A stretch of 64,000 bases of DNA from Cohnella algarum (GTDB lineage: Bacteria > Bacillota > Bacilli > Paenibacillales > Paenibacillaceae): positions 2,475,001 to 2,539,000 of the forward strand of contig NZ_JAFHKM010000002.1 of NCBI RefSeq assembly GCF_016937515.1. The letters run 5' to 3'. Positions 16,915 through 26,619 of this stretch are shown here, piece by piece. Below the pieces are notes generated by a model. That model saw nothing but the letters and a program-made list of their open reading frames with translations, was not told where the DNA came from and made no database searches. Made by a program: the position numbers and the translations under genes. Numbering within the stretch: the first letter of the stretch is position 1; every line of letters begins with the position of its first letter.

Positions 16915-17934
16915 ATGGGCGGAAATGTAGTACGCATGTTTCGGCAAAACGAAACCGCGTACAAACGGCGCAGTAATGAATTGTACGATTCCGGCGCGTT
17001 TTCCGGGGCCGGTTACCGGCTGACCTGGGAGGAAGCCGTAAAATTGTTTATCCAAGCCCGCCGCGCGGAAACATCAAGCGATCATACAGTTAAGTTCGAA
17101 CAAAGCAGTTTGGAATGCTACCGCCGAGTCTTGCAGGAACAGGAGATTGAGGCAGGTGTTTATGACGTCACGACAGATTTCCTGCGAAACAAGTTTATTA
17201 TGACGATGGTGGAGAAGAAAGGCTACAAGCTCAACACCATCAACAACCGGATCAAGGCGATCAAGCGTTTCTTTTTATTTCTTCATGAGGAGGGCTGGAT
17301 CCCGGACAACCCGGCGGCATACCTGAAAACACGGAAAGGCCACCAGCCAACCATTCAGTCTTTTACGGAGGAACAAGTCATCGCTTTGCTGAAGCAACCG
17401 GACCAAAATACGTTCACCGGTTTCCGGGATTATACCATGCTGTCCTTGATTCTCGATACGGGACTGCGCGTCGGGGAAATGACTAAGCTGAAAATGAGCC
17501 AGGTTGACTTGAAGGAAAGTCAGTTACTAGGCGTCATAGGAAAGAGCAAAAGGCCGCGCGACATTCCGTTTTGCGATGAGGTGCGCAAAATCTTGATCCG
17601 CTATATCAAGGCAAGGGGCGATATGAAATCGCAACACTTTTTTGTCACACTTGATGGCCGGCCGCTCGGCGTCCGGTCGTTCCAGGAAGCCCTTCGCCAG
17701 TATGGGAAAGACGCAGGTATTACCAACGTGCGGGTCAGTCCGCACACACTGAGACATACCTTCGCCAAAATGTACATCATGCATGACGGGGATCCCTACA
17801 GCCTGCAGGACATCCTCGGCCACACGTCGCAAGATATGGTCAAAAAATACGTGAACCTGTGGCGGCCGGAAATGAGAGATAAGCACACAAAATCGTCGCC
17901 GATGCGGCATTTGTACCGGGATGGTTTGTTGTAA
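16915..17934 (+). CDS. Tyrosine recombinase (XerC/D-like integrase) 1
   Basis: This 339-residue protein has an N-terminal SAM-like core-binding domain (about 40-135) and a C-terminal catalytic domain with the expected residues: Arg in DTGLRVGEM, His-x-x-Arg in HTLRHTFA, His in LGHTSQDM and Tyr in KKYVNL. Such enzymes integrate, excise or resolve mobile DNA. Its ending (KHTKSSPMRHL) is related to the endings of the two recombinases at 25.65-27.6 kb, so the three belong to one subfamily. It is on the opposite strand and on the other side of the AT-rich cassette. The ATG follows GGACGGAGGGATGAGCT. Confidence 0.9.
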   Translation: MGGNVVRMFRQNETAYKRRSNELYDSGAFSGAGYRLTWEEAVKLFIQARRAETSSDHTVKFEQSSLECYRRVLQEQEIEAGVYDVTTDFLRNKFIMTMVEKKGYKLNTINNRIKAIKRFFLFLHEEGWIPDNPAAYLKTRKGHQPTIQSFTEEQVIALLKQPDQNTFTGFRDYTMLSLILDTGLRVGEMTKLKMSQVDLKESQLLGVIGKSKRPRDIPFCDEVRKILIRYIKARGDMKSQHFFVTLDGRPLGVRSFQEALRQYGKDAGITNVRVSPHTLRHTFAKMYIMHDGDPYSLQDILGHTSQDMVKKYVNLWRPEMRDKHTKSSPMRHLYRDGLL

Positions 17935-18412
17935 TTTTAGATAATTACTGTTTGAGGAATCAAAAGACTTTGGCTGTTTTGAGCGCCGCGGCAATCAGAA
18001 CAGTCATTTTACATATCGCGATGTTTTTGGATTCAAACCATTATTTTTCATTTAAAGGCAGACATTTGCGAATTTTTCATACCAAGGTTGTCATATTACC
18101 GAAACAGCTGGCTCAGGACTATACGAACTTGAAGCTCCAGAAAAACGATGAATGCAATTAAAACTCCATAATTATCAGGTGATCTGATTCAAATCTTAGG
18201 GTTATTTAATGATCATTATTTCTTTTCGTGATTAATAATTCTGGATATTTCTCTAAATGTAAGTTTGATTTGGCCCGAAACCGATGGAGATAAATACTGT
18301 CCACAACGCGAGATGTACTTGTTTTTATCAAATTTTCCCTTCTATGAGGGGAGTTTCGATCCATATACATGAAACATAACCCACTTAGATTATTAATGGG
18401 AGGTTGCTGCTG
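17935..18412. other. Intergenic, AT-rich, no gene found
   Basis: About 480 bases separate recombinase 1 from the cassette. Base composition falls sharply here compared with the recombinase gene, marking the left edge of the AT-rich cassette. Short frames are present but have no ribosome binding site or protein-like composition. I see no tRNA, no convincing terminator and no obvious direct repeat shared with the right side of the cassette. Confidence 0.5.
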
Positions 18413-18703
18413 GTGATTCAAATTAAAAAGAATTCTGTGATCCTTGAAATGGAGCGGAATGACCTTTGGCAACTGGGTACTGCGCTAAAAAATGGGATCA
18501 TTAGTGAGTGTAAACTGAAATGGATTCGATATTTTCAAGGCGATTCAGAACTTGAGTTTATTCATTACGTACGAAGTAACCATCACCTGATCTTTAAATA
18601 TCTCGAAGAAATATACTCCTTTTTGGAACGAACCGATCTGTTGGAATCTCTAGAAACAGAATTAATCAAGCTATTTCAAGATGATCGCGGAAGTGGAAAT
18701 TGA
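18413..18703 (+). CDS. Cassette gene 1: small hypothetical protein, 96 residues
   Basis: GTG at 18,413 is nine bases after TGGGAGG and is preferred to the overlapping TTG at 18,404. The product is acidic with alternating strands at the start (VIQIKKNSVILEMERNDLW) and helices after residue 45. It is the first gene of the co-directional cassette, 54 bases ahead of the nitrilase-like gene, and shares its low GC content. No family is recognised. Its size and place fit a small accessory or regulatory subunit of the cassette, such as the third component found in some ABC-ATPase conflict systems, but that is inference. Confidence 0.5.
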   Translation: MIQIKKNSVILEMERNDLWQLGTALKNGIISECKLKWIRYFQGDSELEFIHYVRSNHHLIFKYLEEIYSFLERTDLLESLETELIKLFQDDRGSGN

Positions 18704-18757
18704 CGTAGAGTAATGTTATAAATATACGGTTTACAGGAAGGGTTTACCAATGTATGA

Positions 18758-20506
18758 TTGTCATTAAAGGCTATAGATATGTCTATCCAGAGGTGTACAA
18801 TGGTTGATTTTACGCATGTTTCCGACATAATTCCCTCTCACAGTGGTCTGCAGGTCTGTATTTCGGACAGTAAACCGGTTCAAGTGCTTCAGTGGCAATG
18901 TCAGGGTGAGCCGACAGCTGACCTCGAGAGAGGGATTTATACTACACACCCTTTACATATAGAGAAAGCTATAGAATTTGTCCGTTTGGCAATACAAACT
19001 TGCTCAGAACTGGTACTAACACCGGAATATTCGTTTCCTAGTGAAGTGCTGGACACAGTGGTAGGAGACCGTAAGCTTTGGCCTGGAAAAGGCTCCTTAT
19101 GGTGTTTAGGCATGCAAGGGTTTGCACTTCAGGAGTTTGCCGAGAAGCTCGAACGTTGGACAAGCACTGGACACACACTGGTAATCAGGGACGCTTTTGA
19201 AAGATTAACTCATCGCCATTTTGTCGATCCGCTCATTTATTTGTTTGTTTTGGACGATGGGCGTTTGTGTATACTCCCGCAGTTTAAAACCATACCTATG
19301 GCAGATAAATGGAATGAATATGAAGCCAAAGGCCTTTGTACCAGCGATTTAATCTATGTTTTCGACCTATGTGGAAACAGTCATGACCAAAATCGTTTTC
19401 TATCCATTCTTTGTTCCGATGCGCTTGGGGTAGAACCGAAAGATATCTTAGAGTTTACTGAAGGTAAAAATCTTACAATTTTCCATGCTCAATTGAATCA
19501 AGAACCAAGGCATAAGTACTTTCGTGCTTTTCGCAGCTATTTTTTCGAACGCAATACCGGCCGGGATGTTCGGATTATAACCTTAAACTGGGCTGAGGGA
19601 ACTGTTATTGATGGACTAAGATTCGACAAACCATGGTCGGCTTTTTACAAAAAGACGCTCAAAGGCGAATTGGTTGAACGAAGTCTTAGAGCTGTAAATC
19701 ATGCCAAAGGTACTTATTATGCATTGCATAATCATTACACTGAGATTTGGTACTCGCATAGGGAAGAGCATTGCAAACGCTTTGATATCAACAAAGGCTT
19801 TCAAATCGGTGCTTCTTATGCCGCAACTGTTCATAATGAACCAGTTACCCAAGAGTACTACTTGTACAATGTGGCGCAGCGTTCATGGCATCCGGCACCA
19901 AGCGGATCCCAAAACTTGAAAGACTTAATCGAAGGTGGTGGCCCCGATTACGACTTCCCGCTGAGAGCAAATCCGCATGATTGTGATGCGTTTTTTGGCC
20001 TTTGTTTCGGTCATTTTTTAGAAGGAGAACTCAGTGCGGAAGACGATGAACTTGTCACCAGATTGCTGTCCGGCTCCGATAGCGAATCGGATCAAAAGCG
20101 GTTTGCCAAGGCCGCTCAGTATAACCGATTAATAAAACTGATTAAAAAACAAGATTTCCCTCAGGAATTGGAAAACTTAATTGACAATCACTTTCTACAT
20201 CTAGACTCACCTACAGCCGAAGAAAAATTAAAATATGGCAATGTTTTTCCGAAAAGTCTCCCACCAGAACAAATGCATCCAGTTTTTTCGGCACTCTTCA
20301 TCATTTCCGGGTATACAAGTAAAGAAGAAGTTGCAAAGCAGGTAGATGAAATCAGCATGAAACTGCACCCAAGCTTTCGTAATAGAGTGGTAATCTATTA
20401 TTTCTCACCCGAGTCCGGAAAATATGAATATTTCGACGAACATTTAAGACAAACGAGAATAGACAAGGCGACATTTTCCAAATCACTAAGTTCAATTAAA
20501 GGCTAG
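18758..20506 (+). CDS. Cassette gene 2: nitrilase (carbon-nitrogen hydrolase)-like protein, putative effector
   Basis: The 582-residue protein has a region (about 30-300) that fits a nitrilase fold with a complete candidate triad. Glu90 is in ELVLTPEYSFP, Lys177 in LPQFKTIPMADKW and Cys219 in LSILCSDALG, each in the sequence setting known for the Glu, Lys and Cys of nitrilases and amidases. The C-terminal 280 residues are unassigned and rich in aromatic residues. Nitrilases cleave C-N bonds in amides, nitriles or, in NAD-linked enzymes, deamidate substrates, so a metabolite- or NAD-directed effector would be conceivable; the actual substrate is unknown. The start is uncertain: TTG 18,758 is 16 bases from GGAAGGG, and ATG 18,779 or 18,800 are alternatives. 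Stop and next start are 21 bases apart. Confidence 0.6.
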   Translation: MSLKAIDMSIQRCTMVDFTHVSDIIPSHSGLQVCISDSKPVQVLQWQCQGEPTADLERGIYTTHPLHIEKAIEFVRLAIQTCSELVLTPEYSFPSEVLDTVVGDRKLWPGKGSLWCLGMQGFALQEFAEKLERWTSTGHTLVIRDAFERLTHRHFVDPLIYLFVLDDGRLCILPQFKTIPMADKWNEYEAKGLCTSDLIYVFDLCGNSHDQNRFLSILCSDALGVEPKDILEFTEGKNLTIFHAQLNQEPRHKYFRAFRSYFFERNTGRDVRIITLNWAEGTVIDGLRFDKPWSAFYKKTLKGELVERSLRAVNHAKGTYYALHNHYTEIWYSHREEHCKRFDINKGFQIGASYAATVHNEPVTQEYYLYNVAQRSWHPAPSGSQNLKDLIEGGGPDYDFPLRANPHDCDAFFGLCFGHFLEGELSAEDDELVTRLLSGSDSESDQKRFAKAAQYNRLIKLIKKQDFPQELENLIDNHFLHLDSPTAEEKLKYGNVFPKSLPPEQMHPVFSALFIISGYTSKEEVAKQVDEISMKLHPSFRNRVVIYYFSPESGKYEYFDEHLRQTRIDKATFSKSLSSIKG

Positions 20507-20527
20507 GGTATCTCCAGGGAGGATAAG

Positions 20528-23500
20528 ATGAGACTAGGGGATTTAATTGAGCAACTTCATTTTAAGAATGCCGTAGAGGCACAGACATTTCGTTTTCGGA
20601 GTCAATTATTCAAAGTCTTTCGAGTGAAACGAACTGAGAAGTCATTGCCCGAAATCGTATTCTCGGAATATTTTTTCGTAGAAGTGTCCGAAACAGCGAT
20701 GTCCATGATGACGGAAGATGACGACCTTTCATATTTTCGTGATTTTCAGACCAAACTTCTTTCCAATACTTTCTTTTCCTATAAAAACGATGTACGCTGG
20801 AACCTTTATTTAATTCTGGTTATTGAGGAATATGAAATTATTAAGGACAACAGCATGCTGCAAAAAATTGAGAATGATGCCGACTATGCACGCAAATTTG
20901 TCGCAACGCCAGCCGATGTTTTGAAATGGCTGGACAAGGAATGGCTACATACCGCTGCAGAGGACATATCGGAAGAGGTTGATCCTTTGCAGGAGTGGAC
21001 AGATCATTTGGAACCCGTCCAATTAACGGGATGCTTGACCCAACCTTTTGCTACACAGTATGTAAATCAATATCTAGCCGGACAACCATTTATATCAGCG
21101 GAAGTTCGTCCCAGTGCTCGTAGAGGTCAGAATTACGACGAGTATGAAGAGAAAATTGAAACCATCAATACAATTTGCTTTGACGGATTTCGTAATCACT
21201 GTTTTGCACATGTAGAGCCGATTCTTCCCACAACCGTCAACCTGCTTCACGGTCCGAATGGTTCTGGAAAAACTTCAGCCATGGAAGCGATCGAGTATGC
21301 GTTAACCAATGACATTCGACGCTGCTCGGAGTTCGGAGACAAATTGGAAGAAACGGCAGAAACATTTAAGGTAATGTGCACGACAGCATCCCAACAGATG
21401 TTGTCGTTTCAACCTGGAAAACCTGTAGCTTTATATAAGAAGTTAGCTCAAGCGTGGTATGGAGTTCCTACTGGACGGCAATCGGAACTCAACTACTATT
21501 TCCACCGGTTCAATTACTTTGATTCAGAGGCTGCTTATCGATTTGCGTTGAACGAAAGCGGCCGTGACGAAACCGAAAAATTCGATTATTCAGATAATTT
21601 TAGCCGACTCGTATTTGGTGATACTGTCATAGAAACGCAAAAAAAATGGCAGCGTTACAAACAAGAATTCGATGAGCAGTTGAAAGCTTTGACAAAACAG
21701 CAAAATGAGATTACATCGACAATAAGAAAGTTGAATGAGCAGATTTCCACCCTAAGCAGAACGGAGCAGGAACAATCTATTGATCTCGACACCTTATTGA
21801 AATCCATTCGATTGAACGAGTTAAATAGAGGACGAGAAGCAGGTGAATCGACACTGGAATATTTGGAGCGCCTTGCCTTCCTCTTGAAGTCTGTGGAGCC
21901 ACGGCGAAAAGAAATTATTGAGTTCCCTTCATCAATCGTCACATTGTCGCTGGAACATATCCAGTTAGAGTTGCAGCAACAAAAGGACAAACTCAATTTG
22001 TTGATTCAGGAGAAGGACAGCAAACTTGCTCAGCAAGAGCAGCTAGAGTTAGAACTTGATCGGTTCCGTTCGGAATTGCAAAAGATTGAAGACCAAAATC
22101 TCGACTTCAAACAAAGTCTTGACTCTATCAGTAGAATTTTAATGGAATGGCAGGGTATTCGGAAAATAATCGAAACACCTTCACAGGTAGACCTAAGACG
22201 GGAGCTAGAGAACAGAGCGGAGTTGTTGACCAAAAAGTTAGATGCCTTGCAAAGATTCGAAGCCAAGTACAGCCGTGTGTTATCTTTAACGAACACCGAG
22301 TTATCCCTTTTATCCCATGCAGAATTACAAGAGCTTCAGAAAAACTTAGAAGGAAAAGAAGTAATGTTGATCCAGTTGAAAAACCAGCTTGAAGCAGCTG
22401 AGAAATTCATGGATCAGGTCAGCACTCTGCTTTCCCGTCTTCATCATCTGGGCAAAGACTTTCTTGAATTGGAACAACATTCGACGGTCTGCCCGCTTTG
22501 CAAGCACGAACATGGTACGCATAATGCATTGGCCAGTGCGATTCATTCCGCTATGTCGGTGAATGAACAAGGGGAAAGCAACATTGATAATCTACGACGA
22601 AATGTCGACTTGTTAAAAACTGAAACGGAGTCATTGAGGGAACGAATGGCGCAGCACGACAAAAAAAAACGTAATAGGGAGCAGGTAACAGAAGCATATA
22701 ATGAGTTAATCAATTATCTGATATTTGATATCAGTGCTAGTCTACAAAGCCCGGAAGAACAATTGCAAGCTATTAAAGCCCTGTTTTCGGCACAAGTAGA
22801 GTGGAATGAACAGCGGGTTACTGTACAAAAACAACTGCAGGTGCTTGATGAAACGGGGTTCAGAAAAGAGACAATCATCCAAGCAGAACTGTTTCAAAAA
22901 GAAAATGAAATGTATCGGGAGTTTACGGAACAGCAATCTTCTGCTTCATTTGAGGAACACGTGATCATAAGGCAGAAGGATTTGCAAAAAGAAATGGCAG
23001 TGACAAATAATTTGTTGGAGCGGTTGCAAAAGCACATAGCTGATCTTCAACAACGTTTGCAGCAGTTTTCTTTCAAAGAACTGGATCTGGCCATAGAAGA
23101 TCAGGAAAAACAAATCGAGTCGTTGCAAAGGTTTACTGAGAATATGGAGAGCTTATTCACCGATTTTGATTTGGAAGGACACGATAATTTGCGAGTCTGG
23201 GCCATTCAATTGCAAAAAGCTTTGACGCAAATCGACCTTCTGCTTGAAAAACTTCGAAGTCAACAACAGGAAGTGCAATTACAGTCGGAGTTGGCAGAGG
23301 CAAATAAAGAACTCGACGTTCTCAAAAATCAGTATGAACGCTGCGTGAGAGCTTGTACAGCACTGGAACAACTGAGACCGCTAAAGACATTTACGGAGCA
23401 GTTCATTGGCAAAAATATTACTAAAATAGAACGTTTCTTTAAGATGCTTCATACACCTAGGGAGTTTGATGAATTGATTTTAGAGAAAGAAGGATTGACA

Positions 23501-23890
23501 CTGCTTAGGAAATGGGATGGGAAAAAGGTTAAAGCTTTCCAAATGTCATCCGGACAACGTGCTTCTTTAGCTCTTTCCGTCATGTTTGCCGTACACCTTG
23601 CAGCTCCAAGCGCTCCTAAATTTATCATTATGGATGAACCCGTGGCAAATATGGATGATCTCCATCTTATGAACCTTTTGGACTTGCTTCGAGACCTTGC
23701 GTTGTCCGGCAGACAAATCTTCTTTACCACGGCTAATCCTGATGTGGCGAACTTGTTCCGTAGAAAATTTAGCTTCTTCCAGGAACAATTTACGCATTTT
23801 GAATTTACTCGTCATTCCGGCGAACCAGTACACATTCGATCAATTAAGTACACGCCTTATATGGAAAGTCCGTTGTCTCAAATCAGCTAA
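20528..23890 (+). CDS. Cassette gene 3: Rad50/SMC-like ABC ATPase with zinc hook
   Basis: This 1120-residue protein has a roughly 220-residue N-terminal extension, then Walker A GPNGSGKTSAME (about residues 243-254). A long coiled coil of Glu/Gln/Leu-rich heptads follows on both sides of a CPLCKHEHG zinc-hook motif (about residue 655). The ABC signature is MSSGQRASLAL (about 1004), and the Walker B is FIIMDEPVANMDD (about 1031) with the catalytic Glu and D-loop. The usual H-loop His position reads TTANPD instead. The N-terminal extension resembles the extra domain fused to ATPases of ABC three-component conflict systems. Proteins of this class sense or clamp DNA and control a partnered effector. 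ATG follows CCAGGGAGGATAAG. Confidence 0.85.
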   Translation: MRLGDLIEQLHFKNAVEAQTFRFRSQLFKVFRVKRTEKSLPEIVFSEYFFVEVSETAMSMMTEDDDLSYFRDFQTKLLSNTFFSYKNDVRWNLYLILVIEEYEIIKDNSMLQKIENDADYARKFVATPADVLKWLDKEWLHTAAEDISEEVDPLQEWTDHLEPVQLTGCLTQPFATQYVNQYLAGQPFISAEVRPSARRGQNYDEYEEKIETINTICFDGFRNHCFAHVEPILPTTVNLLHGPNGSGKTSAMEAIEYALTNDIRRCSEFGDKLEETAETFKVMCTTASQQMLSFQPGKPVALYKKLAQAWYGVPTGRQSELNYYFHRFNYFDSEAAYRFALNESGRDETEKFDYSDNFSRLVFGDTVIETQKKWQRYKQEFDEQLKALTKQQNEITSTIRKLNEQISTLSRTEQEQSIDLDTLLKSIRLNELNRGREAGESTLEYLERLAFLLKSVEPRRKEIIEFPSSIVTLSLEHIQLELQQQKDKLNLLIQEKDSKLAQQEQLELELDRFRSELQKIEDQNLDFKQSLDSISRILMEWQGIRKIIETPSQVDLRRELENRAELLTKKLDALQRFEAKYSRVLSLTNTELSLLSHAELQELQKNLEGKEVMLIQLKNQLEAAEKFMDQVSTLLSRLHHLGKDFLELEQHSTVCPLCKHEHGTHNALASAIHSAMSVNEQGESNIDNLRRNVDLLKTETESLRERMAQHDKKKRNREQVTEAYNELINYLIFDISASLQSPEEQLQAIKALFSAQVEWNEQRVTVQKQLQVLDETGFRKETIIQAELFQKENEMYREFTEQQSSASFEEHVIIRQKDLQKEMAVTNNLLERLQKHIADLQQRLQQFSFKELDLAIEDQEKQIESLQRFTENMESLFTDFDLEGHDNLRVWAIQLQKALTQIDLLLEKLRSQQQEVQLQSELAEANKELDVLKNQYERCVRACTALEQLRPLKTFTEQFIGKNITKIERFFKMLHTPREFDELILEKEGLTLLRKWDGKKVKAFQMSSGQRASLALSVMFAVHLAAPSAPKFIIMDEPVANMDDLHLMNLLDLLRDLALSGRQIFFTTANPDVANLFRRKFSFFQEQFTHFEFTRHSGEPVHIRSIKYTPYMESPLSQIS

Positions 23891-23924
23891 CTTTTGAGCT
23901 AATGATGGAAAGGATGCTCATCTT

Positions 23925-25196
23925 ATGATATTTTCCTCAAGTCAACATATTCATTCTCTTTTATGGCGTCATTTTCATAGTGGAGCAGGCGCGGCTGGTT
24001 ATTTAAGAGGGAAAATCCCCGGTTTGTCTCAATATCTCAACACTTTCTTCGCCAGCCGCTCAGATTTTGAGCGTTTGCAACGAGCAGAGTTTTTAAGTGA
24101 ACGTATCTTGTCTTTGACAGACTTTGCTGATATGATCCCTTTGCGTGCAGAGGTGGCAACTCTAGAGATTAAACGTTTGATTGCTTATAAAAAGCAAACT
24201 GATCATACGGCTCATACCTTATATTTGTTCTTACTGGGAATATGGGTCTACGATCATATCCCGGAAATAAGACAAGCTGTTGATGCATCGATTGACAGTA
24301 GCAAGCCGGTAAAAATGTTTATATTTCAATGGACTTTTGCCTCTTTGCTCCATGATGTAGGCTATTTGTTTTATGATTTTGAAGAAGGTCTTAACTCGCC
24401 GTCATGGAATTTGTATGATGAGATGTTTTCATTTGATTTTATTCAACGATTTTCTGGAAGTTTAAGTGATAATGGAATAGTGGAACTGAGAGAACTATGG
24501 AATAAATTCATAGAAATGTATGATTTACCGAAGCATGCGGAACTAAAAAATTCTAGACAATTAATCGAAAAACTTGATGATATTCCATGGCTCGCCGAAT
24601 TGCTCCCGACATATCAATCTGGACTACAAACAATGAACTCTTCGTTTAGCATCGGACCTGGATTGCCTCAATTTGCTTACCAAATGGCTAAAACCGGTTA
24701 CAGTGGTCAACCAGTTGTCGATCATGGAGTAGCAAGCAGTCTAATCTTGTTAAAATATACGTCTGTATGGTATTGGTTAAGTAAAAAGGCGGCTGAAACA
24801 TACCCTCAGCTTCATGAAGAATTGAATATTCTCTTTCATTACTATCCTCATGTGTTGGAAAAACATGTAATTCCCGCATGTAGAGCAGTATCCTATCATA
24901 ATATGCCGGGTGTCAAGTTTAATCTTAATCAAGAACCTTTGCTCTATTTGGCCGTGCTTTGTGATGAATTGCAAATTTGGGACCGTTTTTTGTCCGGATC
25001 GGAATATATCAACAACTGGAAAACGGTTGAGCATTGTATGGCTGAGAATATCCTAGCGGAGATTATTTACGGAGAAACTGAAGCACCGTTGTTGCACTTA
25101 ATGGTTTCTCCTAACCAATACAAAAAAATGCATGACTCTTTGGAAAAAAGAGTGGAGCAATGGAACCGCTTTGTGCAGCTTTCTGTGACCGATTAA
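23925..25196 (+). CDS. Cassette gene 4: HD-domain phosphohydrolase-like protein
   Basis: The 423-residue product contains an HD-type arrangement: a His-rich helix (DHTAHTLYLFLLGIW, about residues 90-105), the HD pair in SLLHDVGYLF (about residue 140), DHGVASSLILL (about 265) and an Asp-containing helix LAVLCDELQIWDR. HD proteins hydrolyse phosphate esters, often nucleotides or cyclic nucleotides, using one or two metals. It ends the cassette 34 bases after the ATPase gene and has the same low GC content. In a defence reading it could degrade or limit a nucleotide signal, or be a second effector. Its substrate cannot be told from sequence. Confidence 0.65.
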   Translation: MIFSSSQHIHSLLWRHFHSGAGAAGYLRGKIPGLSQYLNTFFASRSDFERLQRAEFLSERILSLTDFADMIPLRAEVATLEIKRLIAYKKQTDHTAHTLYLFLLGIWVYDHIPEIRQAVDASIDSSKPVKMFIFQWTFASLLHDVGYLFYDFEEGLNSPSWNLYDEMFSFDFIQRFSGSLSDNGIVELRELWNKFIEMYDLPKHAELKNSRQLIEKLDDIPWLAELLPTYQSGLQTMNSSFSIGPGLPQFAYQMAKTGYSGQPVVDHGVASSLILLKYTSVWYWLSKKAAETYPQLHEELNILFHYYPHVLEKHVIPACRAVSYHNMPGVKFNLNQEPLLYLAVLCDELQIWDRFLSGSEYINNWKTVEHCMAENILAEIIYGETEAPLLHLMVSPNQYKKMHDSLEKRVEQWNRFVQLSVTD

Positions 25197-25612
25197 ATCT
25201 TTCCTATATGAAGGGGCATCGACGAACAATCGGTGTCCTTCTGTCTATTATATGCAGCCGCGGCTTTAGTGAAATGGGCAGTGGGGCAAACTGGTTGGCA
25301 TGTCACGTTATTTTGTTTTTATGTTCCCTTCATTTCTTGCAATCCAAGAAAAATCATCTTTACCATCTATACTGTTCTTAGACCAACCGAGCCAAGCTTT
25401 ATTTCCCGGAGAAAGCATAGTTGATGACCGCAAATCATGATTACTGACCATGTTGGTAGGGAGAATATAATTTTTCGAACTATGTAAGAAAGAACTGGCG
25501 TGGAAAAGAGAAGTTATAATCATTCATTGAATGTCCTGAATGATAGGCAGGTACTATTATACTTATGTGGTATGATAAATCTTCGTGATAATAGATACAA
25601 AAATTATGACCG
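25197..25612. other. Intergenic region after the AT-rich cassette
   Basis: About 415 bases lie between the HD gene and the terminator of the recombinase pair. An imperfect stem (AAGGGGCATCGA at 25,211 with TCGGTGTCCTT ending at 25,240) may end the cassette transcript. No gene with a ribosome binding site is seen, and base composition is still AT-rich to about 25,600. Confidence 0.4.
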
Positions 25613-25642
25613 AAAAGGAGCGGAAACCAAGCTTTCCGCTCC
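25613..25642 (-). terminator. Terminator of the minus-strand recombinase pair
   Basis: Read on the minus strand, GGAGCGGAAA pairs with TTTCCGCTCC (25,633-25,642 and 25,617-25,626) around a six-base loop, and TTTTCGG follows. It lies nine bases past the stop of recombinase 3. Confidence 0.7.
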
Positions 25643-25650
25643 AACCCAGA

Positions 25651-26619
25651 TTACATATTACGTTTCATATTTTCGACGGGACTGAATTTTTTATGCTGCT
25701 GTTTAATATCACTACTGAACAATTCAACATAATACTCTACCATATCGAGCGAGGCATGTCCCAATATACGTCGTAAGGTGAAGGGATCACCGCCATTCAA
25801 AATGTAAAACTTCGCCATCGTATGGCGGAAAGTGTGGGGCGAGACCCGTACCCCTTGGATGCCTGCCGCTTTACCGTAGGTCTGCATTTTTTCCTGTAAC
25901 GCCCGGGGACTGATCGGTTCGTTGTTGATATTGACGAACAGTGCGTCCGTCTCCAGATCGCCGCGTATGTCCAGGTAGTTACGTATTATTTTTGCGCACG
26001 TTTGCTGGAACGGCACGCGGCGGGCTTTTCCTCCTTTTCCCTTGCTAATCCGAATCTCCTGCTCTTTGAAGAACAAGTCCCCGGTTTTCAGGTTACATAG
26101 TTCGCCGATCCGCATGCCGGTTTCTAGCAGCACAATCATCATCGTGTAGTCACGGAAGCCGGTGAACGTTTTGCGGTCCGGTTGTTCCAGCAGATCGGCT
26201 ACTTGTTCTCTGGTAAAGGTTTGAATCATCAGCTTTTCCGCTTTGACTACATGCAACTCATCCGCGATATTATTTGTCATCCAGCCTTCCTCGAACAAAT
26301 ACCTGAAGAACTGCTTGACGCCTTTAATACGCCCATTCACCGTATTGTCGGACTTCCCTCGGTCGATCAGATAGGCGACAAAATGGTTTTTGACCTCGCG
26401 GGAAGTCACAGAATAGATATCGAGCGGAACTTCTTGTTCCAGAAAAGCATCTTTCATTTGTTGAACGCTGTCCTGATAAAATCGAAGCGTGAGTGGCGAA
26501 AGGTTTTTTGCTTTGCAATCGAGAATAAAAGAATGAAGTAAATCGTCGAAGCTTAATTGTTGCTTTGCGGAACTGGAACCATCGACGGTAGTCAGTACGT
26601 TTTGCCTGCGTTTATTCAT
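25651..26619 (-). CDS. Tyrosine recombinase 3 (second of an overlapping pair)
   Basis: The 322-residue protein has an N-terminal core-binding domain and a catalytic domain with Arg in ETGMRIGEL, HTFRHTMA, LGHASLDM and the nucleophile Tyr in EYYVEL. It ends QHKKFSPVENMKRNM, closely like the ending of the upstream recombinase. Its ATG lies inside the last codons of that gene (shared ATGAATAA), so the two are translationally coupled. Pairs or trios of overlapping tyrosine recombinases often act as a heteromeric integration unit. The orientation is toward the cassette. Confidence 0.9.
   Translation of the reverse strand: MNKRRQNVLTTVDGSSSAKQQLSFDDLLHSFILDCKAKNLSPLTLRFYQDSVQQMKDAFLEQEVPLDIYSVTSREVKNHFVAYLIDRGKSDNTVNGRIKGVKQFFRYLFEEGWMTNNIADELHVVKAEKLMIQTFTREQVADLLEQPDRKTFTGFRDYTMMIVLLETGMRIGELCNLKTGDLFFKEQEIRISKGKGGKARRVPFQQTCAKIIRNYLDIRGDLETDALFVNINNEPISPRALQEKMQTYGKAAGIQGVRVSPHTFRHTMAKFYILNGGDPFTLRRILGHASLDMVEYYVELFSSDIKQQHKKFSPVENMKRNM

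Noticed and set aside
18413..25196. Assignment as Lamassu, Wadjet or RloC
   Set aside because: No LmuA/LmuC-like or JetA-D-like partners, and no anticodon-nuclease motif in the ATPase; the nitrilase-like and HD partners do not fit these.
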